Source: JBFWUW01 sp050247075 (GTDB taxonomy: Bacteria > Planctomycetota > Planctomycetia > Pirellulales > JBFWUW01). From it: a DNA stretch of 13,447 bases. The stretch lies in assembly GCA_050247075.1 (NCBI GenBank), contig JBFWUW010000120.1:1-13447 (forward strand), in the 5' to 3' direction. Of the stretch, positions 1 to 5,975 are shown piece by piece. The notes below the pieces were generated by a model that saw nothing but the letters and a program-made list of their open reading frames with translations, searched no databases and was not told where the DNA came from. The position numbers and the translations under genes are program-made. Position 1 is the first letter of the stretch. The number at the start of each line of letters is the position of its first letter.

Positions 1-101
1 TCGATCAACAAGTGGCCCCGATTCACATGGCAGCGCGGGTCTGGCAGCGTCTCGAAGTGACGTAAGATTCCGCGAACCTCCGGCTCGGCAATTTCCATCA
101 T
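1..101 (-). CDS. ISAs1-family transposase, N-terminal fragment (runs off left edge)
   Basis: The minus strand encodes 33 full codons from a double ATG at 101-96. The peptide contains VRGILRHFETLPDPRC followed by HVNRGHLLID. The pattern HF-x-x-LPDPR-x(4)-NRGHLLID matches the N-terminal DDE_Tnp_1-associated domain of ISAs1 (H-repeat) transposases, which normally lead into a ~370-residue DDE enzyme. A purine-rich ribosome site (AGAGGGA) lies about 6 nt before the ATG pair and supports this start. The rest of the gene is outside the window, so I cannot tell whether it is intact. Its position at the edge of a zone of broken genes suggests an insertion sequence within an accessory region. Confidence 0.8.
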   Translation of the reverse strand, partial: MMEIAEPEVRGILRHFETLPDPRCHVNRGHLLI

Positions 102-295
102 TGCGATCCCTCTTCCGTGTCTTGGCAATTCGAACAGAAACGTGCCTAGATTTATAGCAAAAGCAATCTTGCCGCGCCAGCCTATTCTACGCAGAGTGCG
201 CGATGGCCTTGAAGCCGGACGCTGGAAATTGTACAAGATATGAACGTTTTGCAAACTAATAAAATAGTTATTTAGAAGTATATTGTCTACGCCTG
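102..295. other. A+T-rich non-coding stretch, probable insertion-sequence end
   Basis: No convincing gene is visible. Roughly 226-290 is clearly richer in A+T than the surrounding GC-rich DNA, with several A/T runs. This would fit the 5' non-coding end of the ISAs1-type element whose transposase begins at 101. I could not fix the terminal inverted repeat, because the other end is outside the window. Confidence 0.4.
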
Positions 296-352
296 CTCAA
301 GGGCCGGATGGCCTGCGAAGGCGGGCTTACCCGTCGCCTCCGGCCCCTTGAG
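296..352. repeat. Imperfect inverted repeat / hairpin
   Basis: CTCAAGGGCCGG at 296-307 is complementary to CCGGCCCCTTGAG at 340-352, with one bulged base. The inner part can pair further through AGGCG and CGCCT. It lies between the A+T-rich stretch and a propeller-gene remnant, so it could be an insertion-sequence end, a terminator stem or a junction scar. There is no T-run after it. Confidence 0.45.
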
Positions 353-439
353 AACCCCTGTCGCATCCATCAAGGTACGCTTATGCAGCCTGCCGGGCGA
401 ACATCACCGGCTCCACGGCGGCCTAGGTCTCCGCAGTGG

Positions 440-793
440 TGGAGTCCACGCGGCCAATTTCGTAACATACATTTCAGCAATAGGTTAGGTCATCTATTGA
501 GCCGCGATCACCCCACGCTCAAACTGTGGGTGTCCCCTGGCTGCCTGGAGCCGGCCCCTGGCCAAGGCCCCCACACCATTGGAGTGCTGGACTCGTTGAG
601 TGGCCGATTGAAGTGCGAAATTGACGTTGGGCACGGGGCATTTCCGATCGGTTTTTCCGAGGACAACTGCTTGTTCGTTAAGGGGCCGAGCCGATTATGG
701 TCCGTTGATCTGACGAAACAACCTATTCCTACCGTCTTGGTCGAACTGCCGGTGGCGTCGAATGATCCGTCTCTCCCTCCCCGTGAGCCGTGA
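440..793 (+). pseudogene. Remnant of a WD40/propeller-type gene
   Basis: The plus-strand frame that ends at 793 contains blade-like sequence: NIHFSNRLGHLLSRDHP, then LKLW, then IGVLDSLSGRLKCEIDVGHG, then FPIGFSEDNCLFVKG and SRLWSVDL. The spacing of hydrophobic strands, the LKLW and SRLW ends and the DSLSG turn resemble two WD40- or PQQ-type blades. The frame has no credible start: upstream lies low-complexity, Arg/Pro-rich sequence and the 296-352 hairpin. It ends just before the group II intron remnant. I read it as a ~100-residue leftover of a larger propeller gene broken by mobile DNA. The exact family is not resolvable, and it could be a chance open frame, but the blade pattern makes that less likely. 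Confidence 0.5.
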
Positions 794-856
794 TGCGGTA
801 AGGACACAACACGGGCCGGGTGGCCCCGGGCGATTGCTCGCCCAGGGCTCCCACAG

Positions 857-888
857 ATCCGGACGTGCGGAATTATCGCATCCGGTTC
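857..888 (-). ncRNA. Group II intron domain V hairpin, mutated
   Basis: On the minus strand the hairpin has 5' arm GAACCGGATGCGA and 3' arm CCGCACGTCCGGATC, the general form of the 34-nt domain V, including the ACG bulge on the 3' side. The catalytic triad is normally AGC at the base of the 5' arm; here it reads AAC. The top of the stem also has an A where the partner strand expects a G. Both changes fit a ribozyme that has lost activity. It is followed by a long GC hairpin with a GCAA loop (824-847), which fits domain VI. Confidence 0.65.
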
Positions 889-983
889 CTCAAGTAACAC
901 CCCCGCTTCGCACGTGGTACTCCATCGAGGGAGTTACCACACGCGAACCCGCGGTTGAAAAAAACGACCGTGGATGGCCATAA

Positions 984-1067
984 CGCCACCGTCGGGTGAC
1001 GTTTCGCCAACTCGGCGATCCGCCGTTGTTGCGTATACACGCGGTCGGAGTCCGATTTCTCCGGCAT
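984..1067 (-). pseudogene. Group II intron reverse transcriptase/maturase, N-terminal remnant
   Basis: The minus-strand peptide begins MPEKSDSDRVYTQQRRIAEL and continues AKRHPTVA. This matches the N-terminus typical of group II intron reverse transcriptases (MPEKS...QQRRIAELA). After about 28 codons the similarity stops and the frame runs into sequence just ahead of domain V. The fingers/palm domains (YADD), maturase X domain and HNH endonuclease are therefore deleted. The join looks like one internal deletion between the start of the gene and the intron's 3' domains. No active protein can be made. Confidence 0.7.
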
Positions 1068-1090
1068 GTTTCCCTTCGGCAGTGTTGTTA

Positions 1091-1260
1091 GGATTCAGTA
1101 CGAAATAACTTCCCCATCGGAACCTCCCTCTCCCTCTGGGAGAGGGCCGGGGTGAGGGTTTCGTTGTTGGCGGCCATTTCGCCACATCCCCCTCTCCCCA
1201 ACCCTCTCCCGGAGTACCGGGAGAGGGGGCCAAGAGGGGAAGTTATTTCGTACTGAATCC
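1091..1260. mobile_element. 170-bp MITE-like element with 25-bp perfect terminal inverted repeats
   Basis: The first 25 bases (1091-1115, beginning GGATTCAGTACG) are the exact reverse complement of the last 25 (1236-1260, ending CGTACTGAATCC). A 3-bp direct repeat TTA flanks the element on each side (1088-1090 and 1261-1263), as expected of a target duplication. It encodes no transposase. The interior holds two hairpins: CCCTCTCCC/GGGAGAGGG around 1126-1146, and 11-bp arms CCCTCTCCCGG/CCGGGAGAGGG with loop AGTA at 1202-1227. It interrupts the group II intron remnant, so it arrived after the intron. A 98-bp relative with similar ends lies at 12756-12853. Three-base TNA duplications are known for the IS1031 subgroup of IS5, a possible source of the transposase; that link is inference. 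Confidence 0.85.
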
Positions 1261-1838
1261 TTACCTGGTGCATCCCTTCCCTCCACCGGGTCCTCGCGGG
1301 CACGAGTTCCCCGGCTTCCTCGGTACTACGAAGCACTACGACTTCCCGTGGCCCGTCTCGCCGCACTCCGTTGCCTTCGCGCGGCGATACCTCGGTGACG
1401 CTCGCGGTTTCGCTCTCGCCGGACAGCGAGTGGTCGCCCGGCAACCCCGGAGCTGTTCACGCGGCACCCTCGACCGGCGATGATTCGAGGAAACCACGGC
1501 ATCTCCCACGTTCTTGGGCAACCCTGGTGCCATTGCCCTGGTCTCCGACCCCGGCGGACCCAACGCACCAGGCCCTCTTTCTTACGGTGGGTCGGTGTGG
1601 CCCCCGCTGTGTCCAAGACGAAGGCGTCCGCGATAAACCTTTCGAGGCTCAATCACACGGCTTTGGCACTTGCTGTCTACGCTTCGCAGGGCGGGTCGCC
1701 CCGCCAACCACGCAAGACTCGCTTCCGGCCGCTGGCCAGGCGCTACCGGACGGGACTGGTTACCCGCGGGGCTGCGTTAGAAGGTTTCGGAAATCACGTC
1801 ATGTTATTCCTCCTCCCTCTCCAAGCCTCGTGGCGCAA

Positions 1839-2017
1839 GGACAGCCAACTGTCGCTCTGGCCACCCCAATTCATCTTGCGGCGGCTGGCCGGATTGGATA
1901 CAAGCCGCCCACCTTTCCCGGAACCTGTCTGATTCCACGCGGCCATGGTTGCCGCGACGGCACTGCGCGCGGGTGTTTCGGGAATGCGTGGGGACCGTAT
2001 CGCCGAGGAGAGAGCAA
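1839..2017. other. Non-coding spacer between intron remnant and lipoprotein gene
   Basis: I see no supported gene here. Open frames that cross it have no ribosome site and no recognisable domain. The last 20 bases hold the ribosome site of the lipoprotein gene (GAGGAGAGAG at 2006-2015), and any promoter for that gene must lie in this stretch or inside the intron remnant. Confidence 0.4.
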
Positions 2018-2464
2018 ATGCGAAAGTTCTTGTTGCGACGCACGATGCTGCAGGCCGCATGGGCGGCACCACTGGCGGCATTGCTGGCGGGTTGCGGCAC
2101 CATTTTGCACCCGGAACGCCGCGGGCAGCCGGCGGGCCGCATCGACTGGGGAATTTTTGCCCTCGATGCGCTGGGGCTGTTGCTGTTTTTCATACCGGGC
2201 GTGATCGCCTTCGCGGTGGACTTTAGCAATGGCACCATTTACCTGCCGGCCTGCGATTGCGTGGAGAACACCCCCGGCCGCCGCCACGGCAAGTTTATCG
2301 CCATCGACGTGCCGCGCGAGGAACTGACTTCCGCCCGCGTGGAGGAAGTCGTCGCGGAACATACGCGGCAAGCGGTCAGCCTGACCGCCGGCGCGTATCA
2401 AACGCGCGAGCTGGAACAACTCGACGAGTATTGGCCGGCGCGCGAAGCGCTGGCGGCTGGGTAG
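2018..2464 (+). CDS. Small predicted lipoprotein with hydrophobic segment, function unknown
   Basis: The protein has 148 residues. Start ATG 2018 is chosen because GAGGAGAGAG lies just before it; longer upstream starts lack a ribosome site and would spoil the leader. The N-terminus (MRKFLLRR, then a hydrophobic run) ends in a lipobox LLAGC at about residues 24-28, so Cys28 should be lipidated. After it comes GTILHPERRGQPAGRIDWG, then a second hydrophobic segment (ALDALGLLLFFIPGVIAFAV, about 45-68) and DFSNGTIYLPAC. The HPERRGQ and VIAFAVDF-x-x-GTIYLP pattern resembles a small conserved lipoprotein family of Gram-negative bacteria, loosely like YceK/YidQ; no function is established that I know of. 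The C-terminal half is acidic and helical. The last nine codons, including the stop region, are duplicated 170 bp downstream by a repeat insertion, so the C-terminus may have been altered. Confidence 0.75.
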   Translation: MRKFLLRRTMLQAAWAAPLAALLAGCGTILHPERRGQPAGRIDWGIFALDALGLLLFFIPGVIAFAVDFSNGTIYLPACDCVENTPGRRHGKFIAIDVPREELTSARVEEVVAEHTRQAVSLTAGAYQTRELEQLDEYWPAREALAAG

Positions 2465-2633
2465 AAAGTCGCGCGGCATTGCCTTGGGGAATCTTCACCT
2501 ACTCCCACTGGGCGAGGGCCGGAGTCGGGCCTGTGTTGCGTCAAGAGCCTCTCGCCGCATCGCCCTCTCCCCAACCCTCTCCCGGAGTACCGGGAGAGGG
2601 GGCAGCGGCGCGGGAAGCGCTGGCGGCTGGGTA
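2437..2633. repeat. 27-bp direct repeats flanking a MITE-related insert
   Basis: Positions 2437-2463 and 2607-2633 match at 26 of 27 bases and contain GAAGCGCTGGCGGCTGGGTA. The left copy is the end of the lipoprotein gene. The 143 bp between them (2464-2606) resemble the interior of the 1091-1260 element: ACTCCCACTGGG then GAGGGCCGGAGTC, followed by a stretch that is nearly identical, including the 26-base hairpin at 2575-2600. The terminal inverted repeats of that element are missing. The offset between the direct repeats, 170 bp, equals the length of the complete element. The hairpin also sits between two convergent genes and could end transcription from both sides. Confidence 0.7.
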
Positions 2634-2649
2634 AGGCAGACGGCAAGCG

Positions 2650-3321
2650 CTATGCTTGCGGGTCGATTGGCCCGCCGGGGGGCAGCAGGCAAGCCAGCGG
2701 GCAGCCGTCGCACTTGGGTTGCGTGCGGCAGAAGTCACTGGCCACGCGCGACAACAACGCGTGCAGTTCCTGATGGGCCGCGGCATCGGCCGGCAGGCCG
2801 CTTTCGATCTGCTCTTGCAGCGAAAAGTAATCGGCCTCCATGTCGGCCCAGCCGTGCCGTTTCCAAACGCGGTGCGTGCCGGCTTCGATGGGGAAGGCGG
2901 GCAGCCGCGCGGCAAACAGGGCGATGGTGTCGGCGGTCTCCGGCCCGATACCGTTGATCGACAGCAGCTCCTCGACCAGCGACGAGCGCGATTGCGAGAA
3001 CAAATCGTCGCAGCAGCCATCGCGCTGCTCGACGACATGCCTGCACAAGCTGCGCAAGCGCTTGGCCTTGGCCGCCGCGTGGCCAGCCGGCTTGAGCAGC
3101 GTTTCAAGTTCCTCAAGCTCCATCGCCAAAACGGCGTGCGGGTCGCGCACTTCGTTGTCGCGCAGCCGCTCGATCGCCAGAGATGCTTTGGCACTTCCCC
3201 CTTGTTGGCCCAGGATCGCGGCGACGGCCGCTTCAAACGAATCGCTGCTTTCTGGCCGCCGCGCGGACGCGCCGTAGGCGGCGTTCAACCGGTCGTGGAC
3301 ATCGCGGGTAACGCCTTGCAT
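2650..3321 (-). CDS. Endonuclease III-like HhH-GPD DNA glycosylase, atypical active site
   Basis: The protein has 223 residues from ATG 3321, preceded by AGGGAG with an 8-nt gap. A GTG at 3405 in the same frame would add 28 residues but leave only 23 bp to the divergent CPBP gene. The fold is the HhH-GPD superfamily, which removes damaged bases from DNA. Visible parts: FEAAVAAILGQQGG (about 29-42, the usual LTQNT region), the helix-hairpin-helix LLSINGIGPETADTI (119-133), and a C-terminal cysteine set C198-x5-C204-x2-C207-x3-C211. The layout is nearest the MagIII/GIGPETAD branch. Two points are odd. The catalytic Asp, normally in VDTH or VDAYTRR, is Glu146 (IEAGTHRV). The Nth-type lysine position is Glu128, as is usual in this branch. 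The cysteine spacing is tighter than the Nth C-x6-C-x2-C-x5-C. It could be a divergent active enzyme or a binding-only protein. Confidence 0.8.
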   Translation of the reverse strand: MQGVTRDVHDRLNAAYGASARRPESSDSFEAAVAAILGQQGGSAKASLAIERLRDNEVRDPHAVLAMELEELETLLKPAGHAAAKAKRLRSLCRHVVEQRDGCCDDLFSQSRSSLVEELLSINGIGPETADTIALFAARLPAFPIEAGTHRVWKRHGWADMEADYFSLQEQIESGLPADAAAHQELHALLSRVASDFCRTQPKCDGCPLACLLPPGGPIDPQA

Positions 3322-3428
3322 CCCTCGGACTCCCTGGAATTGCCGGCCGCCTCTCTCGTCGCCAGCAGCCATTTGGCGGTACATTGCGTATTCTACAAAC
3401 GACACCGACTGCCAGGGAGCCGACCTAA

Positions 3429-4184
3429 GTGGCTAAGCTGCGTCCGCCCGATGACTTGAGCAAGGTCCAGACGTTTGGCCCGCCCGCCGCGCTGCCGCCG
3501 GCGGAAGGTTACTGGATTGAGTCGAGGGGGCCATTGGCCAGCCTGTTGTTTGTTGCGCCGTTGCTGTTGCTGTACGAGGCTGGCGTGCTGTTGGCCGGGC
3601 CAGGGACGTTGCATAATGCGCCCGAATTGTGGCTGCGGGGCCTGCTGAACGCTGTCGGGTTGGGGCAATATTTCTTGCTGCCCGCCCTGATGGTGGGGGG
3701 GCTGCTGGCCTGGCAGTATTTTAGCGGGCAGCCGTGGCGCGTGCGCCGCGCGGTGTTGCTGGGAATGTGTGTCGAGAGTCTGGCCTGGGCCGTGGCATTG
3801 TGGGGGCTGGGCCGATTGCAGGCCCGGCTGTTGGCGGCGGGGACGGGCGAAGGGCTGTTCGAGCGGCTGCTGTTGAGCGTGGGGGCCGGGTTTTACGAGG
3901 AAACGCTGTTTCGGCTGTTGCTGTTGCCGATAACGGCGGCGGCGTTGCAATCGTGCCGCATTCCGCGCGAAAAAAGCTTCTGGCTGGCCGCGCTGGGCAC
4001 CAGCCTGGTCTTCTCGGCCATGCATTATATAGGCCCGCATGGGGATACGCTGGCGCTGTCCAGCTTTGTATTTCGTCTGATGGCGGGCTTGTTCTTTGCC
4101 GGCCTGTTTGTCTACCGCGGGTTTGGAATCGTCGTAGGCGCACACGCCATGTACGACGTGCTAGTCAGCTTTCGCTTGCTATAA
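3429..4184 (+). CDS. CPBP-family intramembrane metalloprotease (Rce1-like)
   Basis: The protein has 251 residues, starting at GTG 3429 with AGGGAG at 3414-3419 (9-nt gap). Several strongly hydrophobic segments mark it as an inner-membrane protein, roughly residues 36-57, 72-96, 105-127 and 145-240 in pieces. The three motifs of CPBP/Abi glutamic endopeptidases are present in order: E157-E158-x3-R162 (YEETLFR), F195-x3-H199 (FSAMH) and H239-x3-D243 (HAMYD). These residues form the active site in Rce1-type proteases, which cut within or near membranes. In bacteria, family roles range from bacteriocin self-protection to protein processing; the substrate here is unknown. The amino-acid transporter gene begins 35 bp downstream, so the two may be co-transcribed. 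That link does not by itself show a shared function. Confidence 0.88.
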   Translation: MAKLRPPDDLSKVQTFGPPAALPPAEGYWIESRGPLASLLFVAPLLLLYEAGVLLAGPGTLHNAPELWLRGLLNAVGLGQYFLLPALMVGGLLAWQYFSGQPWRVRRAVLLGMCVESLAWAVALWGLGRLQARLLAAGTGEGLFERLLLSVGAGFYEETLFRLLLLPITAAALQSCRIPREKSFWLAALGTSLVFSAMHYIGPHGDTLALSSFVFRLMAGLFFAGLFVYRGFGIVVGAHAMYDVLVSFRLL

Positions 4185-4219
4185 TCCGCCGCGGGTGATT
4201 GGGGCATCTTACGAACCTC

Positions 4220-5911
4220 ATGGGACAAGACTTGAACACGATCTTTTCCACAACCGGCACCCGTGCCGCCGTTGATCTTCTGGCGGCAATCAAAGCCGCT
4301 GTGGTGCTGACGCTGGCGGCCTTGGCGCTGCCTTTACCCGCGTTGGCCGCCGATATGCCCACGGCGGAATGGCTGCGGCAGCGCTTTCCGGATAGCGTGC
4401 TGCGCTGGGGGGGCGATGCCGAGGGAGCTGCGCCGTATCAGCTTCGCGCGCCAGAAGATCCCGAACAGGTCATCGGTTTTGAGGTGGAATTGAGCGACGC
4501 TCTGGCCGAGGTGCTGAGCCAGCGCATGGGCGCGCCGTTGCGGGCCCAGTTTGTGCAGTACGAATGGGTCAGCCTGGCCTTGGGCCTGGCCAAGCAAGAC
4601 TTCGACTGCATTCTGAGCGGTTTTGAAGTCACGCCGGAGAACAAGCAGGCGGTGTTGTTCTCGCGGCCTTACTACCGCTACGCGCAACTCTTGGTGGTCC
4701 GCGCGGACGATAACAGCATCCACGGCCTGGCCGACTGCGTGGGCAAGCCGGTGGGAACAATGGCCGGCAGCGCGGCCGAGCGGGTGCTGAGCGAGGCCGG
4801 CGTGCGCGATATTCTGGGGTTCGACGGTCAGGTCGAGCCGTACCTGGATCTGGAGACGGGCCGGCTCGATGCCGTGCTGCTCGATGCGCCGGCCGCCACG
4901 TTTTACGGGCTTCCCAATCCGCGTCTGAAAGCCGCTGGCACGCCGCTGGCACCGGGAATTTACGCCATTGGCCTGCGTCCAGACGAACCGCAACTGGCCG
5001 CCGCCTTCAACGACGCGCTGGCGGAATTGATTCGCAATGGCCGCTTGCGGCGGATTCTGCGGAAGTGGCACCTGTGGAACGACGACCAGGCCAGGTTGGC
5101 GGAACCGCCCGACAACGCGGCGGAACTGGCCGGCTTGGGCTTCAACCAATTGGGGCAACCGCTGGTGGCCAACGAGCCCCCTCCGGCTGACGCCGTCGAC
5201 AAGAACATCATCGCCACGAGCGCCCAGCGTTGGACGTTTGGCCAGTACGCCGTGCTGCTGTTGCAAGCGGCCGGCATGACCGTGATGTTGACCGTATGCA
5301 GCATGGCGGTAGCCATGAGCGTGGGGCTCTTCGTGGCTGTCGGGCGGTTGTTTGGACCCACGCCGCTACGCTGGTTGGCGCTGGGCTATGTGGAACTGTT
5401 CCGCGGAATTCCGCTGTTGCTGCTGCTGTTTTTTCTGTACTACGGTTTGCCGGAGTTAGGGGGGGGCTTGTCCACCGCGATTGCCTCGGTGGTGGGCTAC
5501 AAAATTTCGCCCGCCATCCTCACGGCGATTGTCGGCTTTGGCCTGAACTACGCGGCCTTCGAGGCGGAAATCTACCGTAGTTCCATCCAGTCGGTGCCGC
5601 GCGGCCAGTGGGAGGCGGGGCAAGCCTTGGGCATGTCAGACCCGTTGACATTTCGCCGCGTGATTTTTCCGCAGGCCTTCCGCACGGCCCTGGGCCCCAT
5701 GACCAACGACTTCGTAGCCATGTTCAAGGATACCAGCCTGGTCAGCGTCATCGCCGTCCGCGAGTTGACCAAAGAGTACCTAATCCTGGCCCGCTCCAGT
5801 TTTGAGTTCGTCAAGCTCGGCGCGCTGACGGCTTTGCTGTATCTGGCAATGTCGATTCCGCTGGGCTATTTGTCGAGGTGGTTGGAGAAGAAATGGGGAC
5901 CGGGAAAGTGA
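4220..5911 (+). CDS. Fused substrate-binding/permease protein of a polar amino-acid ABC transporter
   Basis: The protein has 563 residues from ATG 4220; a TTG at 4199 would add seven residues, and neither has a strong ribosome site. A leader with hydrophobic core AAVVLTLAALALPLPALAA ends near residue 44. Residues ~75-285 form a family 3 solute-binding domain (VIGFEVELSDALAEVL, FDCILSGFEVTPENKQ, FSRPYY, VGTMAGSAAERVL, and a final helix GRLRRILRKWHLW). A linker follows, then a HisM/GlnP-type permease (~340-560) with several membrane spans. Its EAA loop reads EAGQALGMSDPLTFRR (about 465-480) and is followed by FPQAF and KDTSL, the site that docks the ATPase. Binding protein and channel are thus one polypeptide, as in GlnP-type transporters. 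The ATPase is the next gene. The ligand is probably a polar amino acid such as Gln, Glu, Arg or His; the exact one cannot be read. Confidence 0.93.
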   Translation: MGQDLNTIFSTTGTRAAVDLLAAIKAAVVLTLAALALPLPALAADMPTAEWLRQRFPDSVLRWGGDAEGAAPYQLRAPEDPEQVIGFEVELSDALAEVLSQRMGAPLRAQFVQYEWVSLALGLAKQDFDCILSGFEVTPENKQAVLFSRPYYRYAQLLVVRADDNSIHGLADCVGKPVGTMAGSAAERVLSEAGVRDILGFDGQVEPYLDLETGRLDAVLLDAPAATFYGLPNPRLKAAGTPLAPGIYAIGLRPDEPQLAAAFNDALAELIRNGRLRRILRKWHLWNDDQARLAEPPDNAAELAGLGFNQLGQPLVANEPPPADAVDKNIIATSAQRWTFGQYAVLLLQAAGMTVMLTVCSMAVAMSVGLFVAVGRLFGPTPLRWLALGYVELFRGIPLLLLLFFLYYGLPELGGGLSTAIASVVGYKISPAILTAIVGFGLNYAAFEAEIYRSSIQSVPRGQWEAGQALGMSDPLTFRRVIFPQAFRTALGPMTNDFVAMFKDTSLVSVIAVRELTKEYLILARSSFEFVKLGALTALLYLAMSIPLGYLSRWLEKKWGPGK

Positions 5912-5940
5912 GGGAGGAAGTGTTTCGTGTGCAGATTCTT

Positions 5941-5975
5941 TAGCCTTAAGCCTTTCGCCTTCAGCCTTTCTCCCT
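5941..5975 (+). repeat. Five tandem 7-bp repeats ending at the ATPase start codon
   Basis: The 35 bases before ATG 5976 divide exactly into five heptamers. The first four fit NNGCCTT (TAGCCTT, AAGCCTT, TCGCCTT, CAGCCTT) and the fifth is a variant, TCTCCCT. The preceding GATTCTT may be a sixth, degraded unit. The tract is pyrimidine-rich and takes the place where a Shine-Dalgarno site would be. It could bind ribosomal protein S1, or it may simply be a short-repeat family inserted between genes. Confidence 0.75.

Larger units (their letters stand above)
812..1838 (-). mobile_element. Degenerate group II intron (minus strand), internally deleted
   Basis: Read on the minus strand, the element starts near 1838 with UUGCGCCACGAGG, close to the GUGYG start of bacterial group II introns. 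Conserved-looking domain I text follows, for example CGAAGCGTAGACAGCAAG and GTGATTGAGCCTCGAAAG at about 1700-1640. Next comes the start of the intron's reverse transcriptase (984-1067), then a domain V-like hairpin (857-888) and a domain VI-like hairpin (about 820-850). Most of the ~400-codon reverse transcriptase is missing, so the intron cannot move by itself. The domain V stem also carries changes expected to kill splicing. A 170-bp inverted-repeat element lies inside it. The 5' boundary is judged from the GUGYG-like motif and the 3' boundary from the end of domain VI, so both may be off by 10-20 nt. Confidence 0.7.

Noticed and set aside
296..352. Hairpin as an integron attC site
   Set aside because: There is no GTTRRRY-type core site and no cassette-like gene or integrase nearby.
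1120..1230. Repeated CTCTCCC units as a CRISPR array
   Set aside because: The units are palindromic hairpins at irregular spacing, without equal-length spacers or cas genes; they belong to the inverted-repeat elements.
1371..2204. Long plus-strand open frame over the intron and lipoprotein region
   Set aside because: It runs antisense to conserved group II intron text and then out of frame through the lipoprotein gene. It has no ribosome site, and its composition is typical of GC-rich shadow frames.
2656..3459. 267-residue plus-strand frame opposite the glycosylase
   Set aside because: The minus strand has the helix-hairpin-helix and cysteine motifs; this frame is the antisense shadow with no recognisable domain.
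3393..4145. 250-residue minus-strand frame opposite the CPBP protease
   Set aside because: The Gln/Arg-rich composition is the complement of the Leu-rich membrane protein; no motif is present.
4334..5266. 310-residue minus-strand frame inside the transporter gene
   Set aside because: It is antisense to an unmistakable binding-protein/permease gene, is rich in Gln, Arg and His, and shows no domain.
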